Below, in pieces: positions 9,101 through 18,384 of a stretch of 64,000 nucleotides of DNA. The stretch comes from a bacterium (GTDB taxonomy: Bacteria > Pseudomonadota > Alphaproteobacteria > Sphingomonadales > Sphingomonadaceae). The position numbers and the translations under genes are program-made. Location: positions 42,821 through 106,820 of the forward strand of contig JAVBXL010000022.1 in NCBI GenBank assembly GCA_030824575.1. Reading direction: 5' to 3'. Positions within the stretch are counted from its first letter, which is position 1; every line of letters begins with the position of its first letter. The notes beneath the pieces were generated by a model that saw nothing but the letters and a program-made list of their open reading frames with translations, had not been told where the DNA came from and ran no database searches.

Positions 9101-10315
9101 ATGATCCGTTCCAGGCTGCTTTTGCTTGCCACTTCCGCCTGCGCCCTGGCGCTGACCGCCTGTTCGGGCGGCGGCGGCAACGCCAGCGCGCCTGCGGGCG
9201 ATACTGTCTCGGTCGGTGTTCTCCAGTCGCTGACCGGCACGATGGCGATCAGCGAGATCACCGTGAAAAATGCCGAGATGCTGGCGATCGAAGAGATCAA
9301 CGCGGCCGGCGGCGTGATGGGTAAGCAGATCAACGCCTTGGTCGAGGATGGCGCGTCCGACCCATCCACTTTCGCGCAGAAGGCGTCCAAGCTGATAGAG
9401 AGTGACGGCGTTTCGACCGTCTTCGGCGGCTGGACGTCCGCCAGCCGCAAGGCGATGCTGCCGGTGTTCGAACGGACCAAAAACCTGCTCTGGTATCCGG
9501 TGCAGTTCGAGGGCAATGAATGTTCGCCCAACATCATGTATTCGGGCGCACAGCCCAACCAGCAGGCGCTGCCCGCGCTGGAATGGGCCGTGGCGCAAGG
9601 ACATAAGAGCTTTTTCCTCGTCGGCTCCGACTATGTCTATCCCCGCACCGCCAATTTGATCCTGAAAAAGCATATCGAAAAGGGCGGGATGCAGGTGCTG
9701 GGCGAAGCCTATGTGCCTTTGGGCGGCACGGACTTTTCCGGCGTCATCGCGAAGATCGCGCAGGCCAAGCCCGCGATGATCATCAACACGCTGAACGGCG
9801 ACAGCAATGTGGCCTTCTTCAAGCAGTTGCAGGCCGCGGGCATCAATACCAAGACCATGCCGGTCATGTCCTTCTCCATCGGCGAGCAGGAAGCGCAGGC
9901 GATGGGCGCAGGCCTGGTCGAGGGTAGCTATGCCGCCTGGAATTATTTCCAGAGCCTGCCGAGCGAAGCCAACAGCAAGTTCATTGCGGCCTATAAGGCG
10001 AAGTTCGGCAAGGACGCGGCGATTACCGACCCGATGGTCCATGGCTATCTGGACGTCTATGCCTGGAAGGCGGCGGTGGAGAAGGCCAAGAGCTTCGACC
10101 CGCAAGCGGTGCGCAGGGCTGCGGCGTCGCTCGGCGGTTTCGACACGCCGATGGGCAAGGTCAGCTTCGCGGCCAACCAGAGCCTTGTACAGAAAGCCTA
10201 TATCGGCAAGCTGAAGGCCGACGGGCAGTTCGAGATCATCGCCGACAGCGGCAAGGACATTGCGCCGGAGCCGTATGACGCGCTCGCCTTCCCGGGCAAG
10301 ACCTGCAAGCTTTGA
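9101..10315 (+). CDS. urtA: Urea ABC transporter substrate-binding protein
   Basis: 404 residues. The leader is a lipoprotein signal (LALTACS), and the mature part is a Leu/Ile/Val-type periplasmic binding protein of the UrtA branch (VGVLQSLTGTMAISE, FGGWTSASRKAMLPVFE, LLWYPVQFEGNECSPN). The YPVQYEG-like segment is characteristic of UrtA and of related AmiC/FmdD proteins, so urea is most likely and short amides are an alternative. The start is fixed by GGGAGA 12 bases upstream. The other four transporter genes follow. Confidence 0.9.
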   Translation: MIRSRLLLLATSACALALTACSGGGGNASAPAGDTVSVGVLQSLTGTMAISEITVKNAEMLAIEEINAAGGVMGKQINALVEDGASDPSTFAQKASKLIESDGVSTVFGGWTSASRKAMLPVFERTKNLLWYPVQFEGNECSPNIMYSGAQPNQQALPALEWAVAQGHKSFFLVGSDYVYPRTANLILKKHIEKGGMQVLGEAYVPLGGTDFSGVIAKIAQAKPAMIINTLNGDSNVAFFKQLQAAGINTKTMPVMSFSIGEQEAQAMGAGLVEGSYAAWNYFQSLPSEANSKFIAAYKAKFGKDAAITDPMVHGYLDVYAWKAAVEKAKSFDPQAVRRAAASLGGFDTPMGKVSFAANQSLVQKAYIGKLKADGQFEIIADSGKDIAPEPYDALAFPGKTCKL

Positions 10316-10339
10316 GGGACACACCGCCTTCCGATCGCC

Positions 10340-10420
10340 CTGAGCGACGTCGAAGGGCTTTGCTGAGCGAAGGCGAAGCATATTTCGCCTCGCTCAATGG
10401 AAGGCTTCGACTTCGCTCAG
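10340..10420. repeat. Nested palindromic repeat between urtA and urtB
   Basis: The outer arms are CTGAGCGACGTCGAAG (10340-10355) and CTTCGACTTCGCTCAG (10405-10420), complementary with one mismatch. Inside them TGAGCGAAGGCGAA (10364-10377) pairs with TTCGCCTCGCTCA (10384-10396). The whole can fold into a long hairpin in the 124-base gap. Similar TTCGACTTCGCTCAG-rich repeats are, to my knowledge, scattered through sphingomonad genomes. In the transcript it could protect urtA mRNA or reduce read-through into urtB. Confidence 0.75.
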
Positions 10421-10439
10421 CCCGTACGGATGTTGGATA

Positions 10440-11327
10440 ATGGACGCGCTTTTCCTCAACCAACTGTTCAACGGCGCCTCGCTGGCCTCGCTCTATCTGC
10501 TCGCCGCGCTGGGCCTTGCGCTCTCATTCGGCCTGATGCGCGTCATTAACATGGCGCATGGCGAAATGCTGATGCTGGGTGGCTATCTCGCCTGGATGAC
10601 ACTGCTCGTCGTGCCGGGCGCGCTTGGGATCATCCTGGCCATTCCGGTCGCTTTTGTCGGCGCGGCGGCGATGGGCGGCCTTATCCAGTCCACACTGATC
10701 CGTCGCCTTTCCGCTCGGCCGCTCGACACGCTGCTTGCGACCTGGGGCGTCAGCCTGATCCTGCAACAGGGCGCACGCGACCTGTTCGGCGCGGTCGGCG
10801 TGGAGGTGCGTGCGCCTGAGTGGCTGACCGGCAGCTTCACCCTGGCAGGCGTGACCCTGCCATCGGCGCGCCTGTTCATCATCCTGATCGCAGTGCTTGT
10901 GCTGGGCGGCCTTGCGCTGCTGCTGCTCAAGACCCGGATCGGCCTGCTGGTCCGCGCCGTCAATCAGGACCGGATGATGGCCTCCGCATCCGGCATCGAC
11001 GTCAAGCGCGTGGATTTCACTATCTTCTGCCTCGGTTCGGGCGTGGCGGGCCTGGCCGGCGTCATGCTGGCGCTGCTCGGCCCGGTGACGCCCAATGTCG
11101 GGCAAAGCTATATCATCCCCGCCTTCCTCGTCGTGGTGATGGGCGGCCTGGGCAGCATCGTCGGCACCACGGCTTCGGCCATCATCCTTGGCCTGTTCGC
11201 CGCGCTCGCCCAGATCTTCGTCGATGTCAGCGTCGCACAGATGCTGCTGCTCGTCTTCGTCATCCTCTTCATCCAGGTCCGCCCGCAAGGGGTGATCGCC
11301 GTAAAGACCCGCCAGCTCGATGCCTGA
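10440..11327 (+). CDS. urtB: Urea ABC transporter permease
   Basis: 295 residues, nearly all hydrophobic, in the LivH/UrtB permease family. Typical segments are ALGLALSFGLMRVINMAHGEMLMLGGY near the N-terminus and VVVMGGLGSIVGTT towards the C-terminus. It forms the membrane channel with UrtC. Some family members carry an extra N-terminal domain; this shorter form lacks it. The 3' end overlaps urtC by 8 bases. Confidence 0.9.
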   Translation: MDALFLNQLFNGASLASLYLLAALGLALSFGLMRVINMAHGEMLMLGGYLAWMTLLVVPGALGIILAIPVAFVGAAAMGGLIQSTLIRRLSARPLDTLLATWGVSLILQQGARDLFGAVGVEVRAPEWLTGSFTLAGVTLPSARLFIILIAVLVLGGLALLLLKTRIGLLVRAVNQDRMMASASGIDVKRVDFTIFCLGSGVAGLAGVMLALLGPVTPNVGQSYIIPAFLVVVMGGLGSIVGTTASAIILGLFAALAQIFVDVSVAQMLLLVFVILFIQVRPQGVIAVKTRQLDA

Positions 11328-12348
11328 CCTGTCCCGCCTTGATCCGCTGAAACCGGTCCTACCCTGGCTATTGCTGGCGCTGGGATTGGTGGCGCCCTTT
11401 GCGCTGTCGGCCTATGACCTCAACCTGCTCGCCCGCTTCATGGCGATGGGCATCCTTGCGCTCGGCCTCGTCCTCATCTGGGGCCATGGTGGGATATTGA
11501 GCCTGGGGCAGGGGGTCTTTTTCGGCTTGGGCGGCTATGCCATCGCCCTGCATATGAAGCTCGCCGATCTGCCGGACGGCGAAATCCCCGATTTCATGGT
11601 CTGGAGCGGCCGGGACAGCCTGCCCCTCTGGTGGGCGCCCTTTGCCAGCCCCGCCTTCACCATCGCCGCGATCTTGATCGTACCGACGCTAGTGGGCGCG
11701 CTCTTTTCCTGGGCGGTCTTTCACCGGCGCGTTGGCGGCACCTATTTCGCGCTGATCACGCAGGCGCTGGCGCTGGCCTTCTCCACCCTTATCATCAGCC
11801 GGCAGGATGTGACCGGCGGCTTCAACGGTCTCACCGACTTCTACTCCGTCTTCGGCTTCGGCCTCGCCAGCCCCGGAACCGGATTGGGCCTCTACTGGGT
11901 GACACTGGCGATCCTGTGCGTCGCTTTCGTGGCGCTGCGCTGGCTGCTGGCCTCGCGCTTTGGCATATTGCTGCGCGCGGCGCGCGACGGGGAGAATCGC
12001 GTGCGCTTCCTCGGCTACAGCCCTACGCCCTTCAAGGTCGTTGCCTTCGCCATCGCCGCGATGCTGGCCGGGGTCGGCGGCGCGCTTTTCACCCTCCACG
12101 CGGGCGTGGTGTCGCCAGCCTTGATCGGCGTCGTGCCCTCGATCGAAATGGTCGTCTGGGTCGCGATCGGTGGCCGATACAGCCTGGCCGGGGCGATCGT
12201 CGGCGCGCTGCTGGTCAATCTTGCACGCGACGCCGTGTCCAGCGCCTTCCCCGAATTGTGGCTTTATCTCATGGGCGCACTCTTCATCTTCGTCGTCACG
12301 CTGCTGCCACGTGGCCTTGCCGGTCTGGTCAAGAGGAAGGCGGCATGA
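11320..12348 (+). CDS. urtC: Urea ABC transporter permease
   Basis: 342 residues of the LivM/UrtC permease family. Visible features are multiple membrane helices, the MGILALGLVLIWGHGGILSLGQG segment, LGYSPTPFKVVAFAIAAMLAGVGGALF, and the EAA-like WVAIGGRYSLAGAIVGA. It pairs with UrtB in the inner membrane. The stop overlaps the urtD start as ATGA. Confidence 0.9.
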   Translation: MPDLSRLDPLKPVLPWLLLALGLVAPFALSAYDLNLLARFMAMGILALGLVLIWGHGGILSLGQGVFFGLGGYAIALHMKLADLPDGEIPDFMVWSGRDSLPLWWAPFASPAFTIAAILIVPTLVGALFSWAVFHRRVGGTYFALITQALALAFSTLIISRQDVTGGFNGLTDFYSVFGFGLASPGTGLGLYWVTLAILCVAFVALRWLLASRFGILLRAARDGENRVRFLGYSPTPFKVVAFAIAAMLAGVGGALFTLHAGVVSPALIGVVPSIEMVVWVAIGGRYSLAGAIVGALLVNLARDAVSSAFPELWLYLMGALFIFVVTLLPRGLAGLVKRKAA

Positions 12349-13103
12349 GCGGGTCAGCCATTTCCGATCTGCTGCTCAGTGTCGATGGCGTCACCATCGA
12401 CTATAGCGGTTTCAAGGCGCTCGACAATTTCAGCATGACGCTCAACCGCGGCGAAACCCGCGTGGTGATCGGTCCCAATGGCGCGGGCAAGTCGACGCTC
12501 TGCGATACGATCATCGGCCGCGTCCGCCCCAGCCAAGGGCGCGTCCTGTTCAAGGGTGAAGAAATCCAGCGCCTGCCTGAGCAACAGATCGTCGCGCGCG
12601 GAATCTGTCGCAAATTCCAGGCGCCCGGCGTCCTGCCGACGCTCAGCGTGCGGGATAATCTGGCGCTCGCGGCCCGCAAGGACAGGCGCTGGTGGAAGAG
12701 TTTCGGCACCGGTATCCCGGCGGACGAAAAGCTGGCGGTGGAAGAAGCGCTGGAAAGCGTTGGCCTGACCCATCGGGCTGCCGTAGAGGCCGGGACGCTC
12801 GCCCATGGCGAGAAGCAATGGCTGGAGATTGCGATGGTGATGGCGACCGGGGCGGAATTGCTGCTGCTGGACGAGCCAACCGCGGGCATGGGGCCGGCCG
12901 AAACCAGCCGCACCGCGCAACTGATCCTGGGTCTGGGCGACAGCCGCACCGTGCTGGTCATCGATCATGATATGAGCTTTGTCGAACAACTCGCCGCGCC
13001 CGTCACCGTCATGCACCAGGGCAAGTTCTTGAAACAGGGCAGCATCGCCGAAGTCCGCGCCGATGCAGAAGTCGCCGCCGTCTATCTTGGCCACACAGCA
13101 TGA
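12345..13103 (+). CDS. urtD: Urea ABC transporter ATPase UrtD
   Basis: 252 residues. LivG-type ATPase with Walker A GPNGAGKST, Q-loop region ICRKFQAPGVLPTLSV, signature-like region TLAHGEKQWLEIAM and Walker B LLLLDEPTAGMG. The signature reads AHGEK rather than LSGGQ, as is usual for UrtD proteins. AAGAGGAAGG lies before the ATG. Coupled to urtC and urtE by ATGA overlaps. Confidence 0.92.
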   Translation: MSGSAISDLLLSVDGVTIDYSGFKALDNFSMTLNRGETRVVIGPNGAGKSTLCDTIIGRVRPSQGRVLFKGEEIQRLPEQQIVARGICRKFQAPGVLPTLSVRDNLALAARKDRRWWKSFGTGIPADEKLAVEEALESVGLTHRAAVEAGTLAHGEKQWLEIAMVMATGAELLLLDEPTAGMGPAETSRTAQLILGLGDSRTVLVIDHDMSFVEQLAAPVTVMHQGKFLKQGSIAEVRADAEVAAVYLGHTA

Positions 13104-13816
13104 GCGCGCCGCTGATCGAAATCACTGCCCTATCGAGCGCCTATGGCCAGAGCCAGGTTCTGTGGGACGTGGACCTGACGCTGGAGCGGGGGCAGGTGAT
13201 GGCTTTGATCGGCCGCAACGGCGTGGGTAAGACGACGCTGCTGCACGCGATCATGGGCACGCGCCCGTCGGCGGGCGGCACGATCCGTTTCGACGGGCAG
13301 GAGATTACGAAGCTGCCCGCGCACAAGCGCTCGCGCGCCGGCATCGGCTTCGTGCCGCAGGGGCGACATATCTTCCCGCAACTGACCGTCATGGAAAATC
13401 TGGAGACGGGCCTGTCCGCGCTCGCTGGCCGGGGTAAAGGCGCGGCAAAAGTGCCGCAACATATCTTCGACCTGTTTCCCAAGCTGTACGATATCCGCTC
13501 CCGCGCCGCCGGTTTCCTGTCCGGCGGCGAGCAGCAGCAATTGGCCATTGGTCGCGCGCTCGCCGGGGAGCCGAGCCTGCTGCTGCTCGACGAACCGACC
13601 GAGGGTATCCAGCCGAATGTCGTGCAGCAGATCGAGGCGGCGCTCGTCCATGTCCGCGACGAACTGGGCATGACCGTGCTGGTGGTCGAACAATATCTCG
13701 ACTTCGTCTGGCGCTTCGCCGACCGATACTGCGCGATGCAGAACGGCCGGATCATTCGCCAAGGCAGCATTGCCGAAGAAAGCGCGAAGGATGTCGCGCA
13801 CTTGGTCCAGATTTAG
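13100..13816 (+). CDS. urtE: Urea ABC transporter ATPase UrtE
   Basis: 238 residues. LivF-type ATPase with Walker A GRNGVGKTT, signature LSGGEQQQLAIGRAL, Walker B LLLLDEPTEGIQPNVV and H-loop VLVVEQYLDF. Last gene of the urtABCDE unit. Its stop overlaps the convergent DUF2147 gene by four bases. Confidence 0.92.
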   Translation: MSAPLIEITALSSAYGQSQVLWDVDLTLERGQVMALIGRNGVGKTTLLHAIMGTRPSAGGTIRFDGQEITKLPAHKRSRAGIGFVPQGRHIFPQLTVMENLETGLSALAGRGKGAAKVPQHIFDLFPKLYDIRSRAAGFLSGGEQQQLAIGRALAGEPSLLLLDEPTEGIQPNVVQQIEAALVHVRDELGMTVLVVEQYLDFVWRFADRYCAMQNGRIIRQGSIAEESAKDVAHLVQI

Positions 13817-14235
13817 CGCACCGGCGTCCAGGTCTGGGTCTTGCACAGGAAGGATGCGATGCAGCCCTGCACCTTCAGCGTGCCATTGCCGTTGCGGGTC
13901 AGCTTGGACATATAGCTTTTGCCGCCTTCGGGATCGTAGATCGTCCCTTTCCAATGTTCGCCGGCATCCTCGAAGCCGGTGAGCAGGGCGAGGCCGACGA
14001 GCGGTTTCGAGCGCAGCGCGGCATCGGGGTTCTTGATGTCTGTCTGCGGGCGACCGGGCGTCGGTTTCACGATCTTTTCGATCTTCCCGCACAGATGCCT
14101 GCCGCATGGCGCAATCTGGACGATCGCCTTGCCATCGACGGTCGCCCAGCGGCCGGTGACGGGCTGGGCCGCCTGCGCGGGCAGGCTGGCAAAGGCGGCG
14201 GTCAGGGTTGCAATGGCGAAAACGGCCGGCTTCAT
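13813..14235 (-). CDS. DUF2147 family exported protein
   Basis: About 140 residues, starting with a signal peptide (FAIATLTAAFASLPAQAA). The mature part follows the DUF2147 pattern: TGRWATVDGKAIVQIAPCG, LCGKI, WKGTIYDPEGGKSYMSKL and LKVQGC near the C-terminus. The family is periplasmic or outer-membrane associated, with no settled biochemical role. ATG 14235 is preferred because it starts the signal peptide; an upstream in-frame start at 14262 adds only polar residues. Confidence 0.8.
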   Translation of the reverse strand: MKPAVFAIATLTAAFASLPAQAAQPVTGRWATVDGKAIVQIAPCGRHLCGKIEKIVKPTPGRPQTDIKNPDAALRSKPLVGLALLTGFEDAGEHWKGTIYDPEGGKSYMSKLTRNGNGTLKVQGCIASFLCKTQTWTPVR

Positions 14236-14273
14236 GCGATCGACTCCTTGTGTTTGACGCAAGGATAGCCACG

Positions 14274-14318
14274 AAAAATCCCGCCCGCCACCGCCTTTTT
14301 GAGGCGGGGCGGGCGGGT
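14274..14318 (-). terminator. Rho-independent terminator of the Tad pilus operon
   Basis: CCCGCCCGCC at 14281-14290 pairs perfectly with GGCGGGCGGG at 14309-14318. An inner CCGCC/GGCGG stem lies around a short loop. Read on the minus strand the hairpin is followed by a run of T residues (A-run at 14274-14279 on the plus strand). It lies directly downstream of tadC. Confidence 0.8.
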
Positions 14319-14364
14319 CTTTCGGGCGACGCTACGGCAGCGCCAGTCCCGCTCTCCAACTTTT

Positions 14365-15354
14365 TTAGAAGGCGGTGCTGATCGAACAGGCCGCCGGGCC
14401 CAAGATGACGACGAACAAGGTCGGCAGGATGAACAGAATCAGCGGCACCGTCATGATTGCGGGCAGGCGCGCGGCCTTTTCCTCGGCGCGCATCATGCGT
14501 TCATGGCGGAATTCGGCGGACAGTACGCGCAACGCGGAGGCGAGCGGCGTGCCATATTTTTCGGTCTGGATCATGGTCGTGACCACGCCCTTGACCGCAT
14601 CCAGCTTCACGCGCGTCGCCAGATTTTCGAACGCCATGCGGCGTTCGGTGAGGAAGCTCAGCTCGATCGCGGTCAACTGGAATTCGTCGCCCAGTTCCGG
14701 GTAGGCCTTGCCCAGTTCGCGCGACACGCGGTTGAAGGCGGCGTCGACGGTCAGGCCCGCCTCAGCGCAGATGACCAGCAGGTCGAGCGCGTCCGGCAGC
14801 CCCTTGCGGATTGCGGCGGACCGCTTTTGGACCTTGTTGTCGATATAGATGTCGGGCGCTTTGTAGGCGAGCAGCAGCGCTACGGCGAAGGCGAAGAAGC
14901 GCTTCAATGGGCCCCATTCGGGTTCGATGCCGACGCCATAGAGCAGGACCGCAGCCAGCCCGCCGATCGCGATCGGCAGGATCATCCGGCCAAAGATGAC
15001 CGCGACGGCCCAGTCCTTGGACCGGATGCCGGCCTGCGCCAGGCGAATCTGGGCGTCTTTCAACTGATCGTCCTGCAAGACCTTCAGGCTCGACAGGAAA
15101 GACCGCATATTGTCGGTGGTCTGGTTGCGAGTGACCAATTTGGCGCGGCGCTTGGCGGTCGATGCGGTGATGCCCGCCTTCAACTGTTCGCGCCGGTCGT
15201 TGAGCGCCTTGACGCGCTTGGCCATGGGGTCGCGCACGGTCATGACCGCATAGAGCGCGAACAATATGGCAAGGGTGGCGAGCGCGGCGAGCAGCGTGCC
15301 AAAATCGGTCGCTGTCAGGCCAAAAAGCGTGCCGGCTGGGGTAGGGGCGTCCAT
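14365..15354 (-). CDS. tadC: Tad pilus inner-membrane platform protein TadC
   Basis: 329 residues of the type II secretion F (GspF-like) family. An N-terminal membrane helix is followed by a cytoplasmic part and then C-terminal helices. The recognisable core is LPDALDLLVICAEAGLTVDAAFNRV. TadB and TadC form the platform that the CpaF/TadA ATPase works on. It is the last gene of the leftward operon, 19 bases after tadB, and is followed by a strong terminator. Confidence 0.9.
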   Translation of the reverse strand: MDAPTPAGTLFGLTATDFGTLLAALATLAILFALYAVMTVRDPMAKRVKALNDRREQLKAGITASTAKRRAKLVTRNQTTDNMRSFLSSLKVLQDDQLKDAQIRLAQAGIRSKDWAVAVIFGRMILPIAIGGLAAVLLYGVGIEPEWGPLKRFFAFAVALLLAYKAPDIYIDNKVQKRSAAIRKGLPDALDLLVICAEAGLTVDAAFNRVSRELGKAYPELGDEFQLTAIELSFLTERRMAFENLATRVKLDAVKGVVTTMIQTEKYGTPLASALRVLSAEFRHERMMRAEEKAARLPAIMTVPLILFILPTLFVVILGPAACSISTAF

Positions 15355-15373
15355 ATCTTTTATCCCTTCCCGA

Positions 15374-16372
15374 TCAGATTTCGAAGTTGACCATCTGGGC
15401 CATGATGAACGCGCCGATGCCCATCCAACATGCGCCGCCGATGCCGATCACCTGCATCGTGCTGAGCCCGAACAAACCGGCCGGGTCCGGCGTGAAGAAG
15501 GGGGTCATGTAATTGAAGTTGATGTAGCAGATCATGCCGAACACCAATGGCGGCAGCGCACCGATGATATAGGCGGACGCTTTGGATTCCGATGACATGG
15601 CGCGGATTTTCAACTTCATCTGGGCACGCTGGCGCAGCACGGTGGCGAGGTTGGAGAGGGTTTCGGCCAGGTTGCCGCCCGTTTCCCGCTGGATCGACAG
15701 GGTGATGACGAAGAACTGGAATTCGGCCGTGCCCAGCCGGTCGGCCGTTTCCTGCAGCGCCTGCTCCATGGTTCGGCCGATCTTGATGCGTTCGGTGATC
15801 AGCTTGAATTCTTCGCCCACCGGACCAGGGATTTCGGTCGATACGATACCCAGCGTTTCGGCGATCGGCAGGCCCGACCGCAAACCGCGCGTCAGCAGTT
15901 CCAGCGCATCGGGAAATTTGGAGTTGAATTTCTGAACACGCTTGCCGATCAGCCGCCCGACCCACCAGTGCGGCAGGCCAAGCCCGGCGGCGAGGCCGAA
16001 CATCATCGCGAACAGGAAGGGGAAGCCACGGACCATCAGCAATGCCGACAGCAGCAGGAATATGCCGGAGCTGGCCGTCATATACTGGCTGAGCGTCCAC
16101 TTCTTGCCGGTCATTTTCAGACGCTTGGTCAGATTTTCCGGGTTGGGGATGAGCGACACCAGCATCTTGGCTTCGACGCCGGTCGCGCGATTGGAAATGA
16201 CCTTGCGCATCCGCGCTTCCAGCAGGGCTTCGGCGGACTCGCTGTGGCGGCCACGGATCATCGCGACGCGCCGCTTGCGCGCCTTGTCCGGCGACGGACC
16301 GGCGAACGCGATCACGCCCAGCCCCAGCAGGGTTGCGATCAGCACCGTTATCAGGATGAAATTGCCGTCCAT
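15374..16372 (-). CDS. tadB: Tad pilus inner-membrane platform protein TadB
   Basis: 332 residues of the GspF-like family, paralogous to tadC. Key segments are FPDALELLTRGLRSGLPIAETLG and TLSIQRETGGNLAETLSNLA. Several membrane helices are present. In most tad loci a cpaF/tadA gene lies just upstream; here only 55 bases separate it from cpaE, with a GCCGCCCC-TGTC-GGGGCGGC hairpin (16400-16419) in the gap. Confidence 0.9.
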   Translation of the reverse strand: MDGNFILITVLIATLLGLGVIAFAGPSPDKARKRRVAMIRGRHSESAEALLEARMRKVISNRATGVEAKMLVSLIPNPENLTKRLKMTGKKWTLSQYMTASSGIFLLLSALLMVRGFPFLFAMMFGLAAGLGLPHWWVGRLIGKRVQKFNSKFPDALELLTRGLRSGLPIAETLGIVSTEIPGPVGEEFKLITERIKIGRTMEQALQETADRLGTAEFQFFVITLSIQRETGGNLAETLSNLATVLRQRAQMKLKIRAMSSESKASAYIIGALPPLVFGMICYINFNYMTPFFTPDPAGLFGLSTMQVIGIGGACWMGIGAFIMAQMVNFEI

Positions 16373-16427
16373 CTCGTCGCCTGTCTTGTAAGATGCAGCG
16401 CCGCCCCTGTCGGGGCGGCGGATGCGA

Positions 16428-17720
16428 TCAATTGTCCAGCGCTGCCTTGTCCTTGCGGCGCGATGGCATCATCGAGCGGAAGTCGCCGATCTTGCCGAGC
16501 AGGGAGTCGCCCTTTTTGCGTGCGCCCTTCGGCGCTGCGACCTCATCCTCGCGGTCGGCGGCGCCCAGCACCTCGTCCAGCAAGCTGGCGCAGGCCGCGC
16601 CGACCTTGCTGCCCTTGGCGGTCTCGGCCAGCGTCTTGCCCAGCTTCGCGGCCTGCGATGCGATCCGCAGGTCGAACGGTATGATGACGTCGACCTTGCG
16701 CTCGATCGATTGCTCGAAATCCTTGCGGCTGATCTCCGGCGCGCCGGGATGGACGCGGTTGGCGATCACCAGCGGGCGGGTCTGCGGCGCATTGCTCTTG
16801 AGCCAGGACAGGATGCGAATGGTGTCGCGGGCCGAAGCCAGTGTCAGTTCCGTCACGACCAGCGTCACATTGACGTCGGTCATCAAGTGCGGATGCTGGA
16901 TCAGCATGTTCCGCGGCAGATCGATGACGCTACATTCGAAGGCGAGGCGGAATTCTTCCAACAACTGGTAGAAAGCCCCGCCATCGGTCATCATCGGCTG
17001 GCTGATCGGCGCTTCGGCCGACAGGATCGCCAGCGTGTCGCTCGCCCGCACCATGGCGCGTTCGATGAACAGCCCGTCGATGCGGCTGGGATTGTCGATC
17101 GCGTCGGTCAGGCCGCGGCCCGGTTCCAGGTCCATCGCCAGCGCATTGGTGCCGAAATGCACGTCGAGGTCGAGCAGCGCGGTCGGGCGCTTCTTCTTTT
17201 CCGACAACATCCAGGCGAGCGAGGTCGCGATGCTGGACGCGCCCACGCCGCCACGGGTGCCGATCACGGCCATCGTCGCGTGCGGGCGTTCGGGTGCGGC
17301 GTCGCGCGGGGCCATGAAGACGGCCTGTGCCTGCGCCAGCGCGTCGCGCAACTGATCCGCGCCGAAGGGCTTGAGCAGATAATCCTGAATGCCGCTGGCG
17401 ACGAGATCGCGATACAGGCGCACGTCATTGACCTGCCCCGAAGCGATGACAACCGTGCCCGGTTCGCAGACTTCCGCCAAGCTGTTGATATCGTTCAGAG
17501 GATCACCGCTTTCGGACATATCGACGAACAGAATCTGTGGACTGGCGGTGATCGACAGGCTCTGCACCGCGTTGCGCATGCCACCCTTGTTCACCTTTTC
17601 CGGCGCCCAACCCAGTTCGGCGGCGACGGCGCGCAGCATGTCGAAGCTATGATCGTCACAGACGAAGGCATGGAAGGGGTCGCGTGGCCCGGTCGCGCCG
17701 GGTTTCCAGGGTGCGTTCAT
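16428..17720 (-). CDS. cpaE: Pilus assembly protein CpaE/TadZ
   Basis: 430 residues. The N-terminal receiver-like domain (LFVDMSESGDPLNDIN) is followed by a ParA/MinD-like ATPase domain with a deviant Walker A (GTRGGVGASSIA) and LLDLDVHFGT. The lysine-poor P-loop is common in TadZ/CpaE, which act in polar localisation of the pilus machine. It is preceded by cpaD with a one-base gap. Confidence 0.9.
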   Translation of the reverse strand: MNAPWKPGATGPRDPFHAFVCDDHSFDMLRAVAAELGWAPEKVNKGGMRNAVQSLSITASPQILFVDMSESGDPLNDINSLAEVCEPGTVVIASGQVNDVRLYRDLVASGIQDYLLKPFGADQLRDALAQAQAVFMAPRDAAPERPHATMAVIGTRGGVGASSIATSLAWMLSEKKKRPTALLDLDVHFGTNALAMDLEPGRGLTDAIDNPSRIDGLFIERAMVRASDTLAILSAEAPISQPMMTDGGAFYQLLEEFRLAFECSVIDLPRNMLIQHPHLMTDVNVTLVVTELTLASARDTIRILSWLKSNAPQTRPLVIANRVHPGAPEISRKDFEQSIERKVDVIIPFDLRIASQAAKLGKTLAETAKGSKVGAACASLLDEVLGAADREDEVAAPKGARKKGDSLLGKIGDFRSMMPSRRKDKAALDN

Positions 17721-17721
17721 C

Positions 17722-18369
17722 TTATTGCCCTCCCGCCGTCATCTGCTTCAGCTCGCCAGCGCCGGTCGGCGCCTTGTCACGATAGGTGGAAATGGCGCGG
17801 TTCGACGTCGCCGTGCGCAGGTCGCTATCAGTGCCCTGGCCACGAACCAGATCTTCGGGATTGGCGACCATGGCTGCCAGGTTGCTGTTGACGCCACAGC
17901 CGAAATTAGAGCTGGTGCCGAGGTTCATGTCGGTTTCCTGCTTTCCGTGCCAATCCGGGCAGCTGGGAACGCTGGCGGTGGCGCGACGCACGATCAGGCG
18001 CACGCTGCCAACGGGTGCCTGGCCGGCTTCGGCCGAACTGTCGGTCGCGACCAGTAGCCCATAGCGGGCCACGACATTGTCGATATCTTCCCGCAGGACG
18101 GGGCTGAAATAGCCGCCATCGGTAACGACAGCGATATTGTCGCCATAGCCCAGGGCGATCGAGGTGAACCAGTCGTTGAGCCGGATGGCTTCGTTCGGGG
18201 TCAAGCCGCCATTCGATCCTGCCTGCACGTCGAAGGTGTAGGCGCTATGCCCCACCACCGGCTGGTGGATGGAATCCACGGTGCGATTGGAACGGGGCAG
18301 CGCCTGGGCCGTCATGGGCAGAGCAAGGATCGCGATGGTCGCGAACGCTTTGATGGACAGAGAGGTCAT
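17722..18369 (-). CDS. cpaD: Pilus assembly protein CpaD
   Basis: 215 residues with an N-terminal signal peptide (AFATIAILALPMTAQA). The CpaD pattern is seen in LTPNEAIRLNDWFTSIALGYGDNI and in NFGCGVNSNLAAMVANPEDLV. No lipobox cysteine is evident right after the signal, although many homologues are lipoproteins. It is expected in the cell envelope with the CpaC secretin. Confidence 0.88.
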   Translation of the reverse strand: MTSLSIKAFATIAILALPMTAQALPRSNRTVDSIHQPVVGHSAYTFDVQAGSNGGLTPNEAIRLNDWFTSIALGYGDNIAVVTDGGYFSPVLREDIDNVVARYGLLVATDSSAEAGQAPVGSVRLIVRRATASVPSCPDWHGKQETDMNLGTSSNFGCGVNSNLAAMVANPEDLVRGQGTDSDLRTATSNRAISTYRDKAPTGAGELKQMTAGGQ

Positions 18370-18384
18370 GTCTTATTCCTTCCG

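Noticed and set aside
16400..16419. GCCGCCCC-TGTC-GGGGCGGC hairpin as a terminator between cpaE and tadB
   Set aside because: No T run follows and tadB/tadC need transcription from upstream; it could be a scar or mRNA structure, so it is only mentioned.
16422..17891. 490-residue frame opposite cpaE
   Set aside because: Typical high-GC antisense shadow, Arg/Gln-rich, while the opposite strand encodes a clear CpaE.
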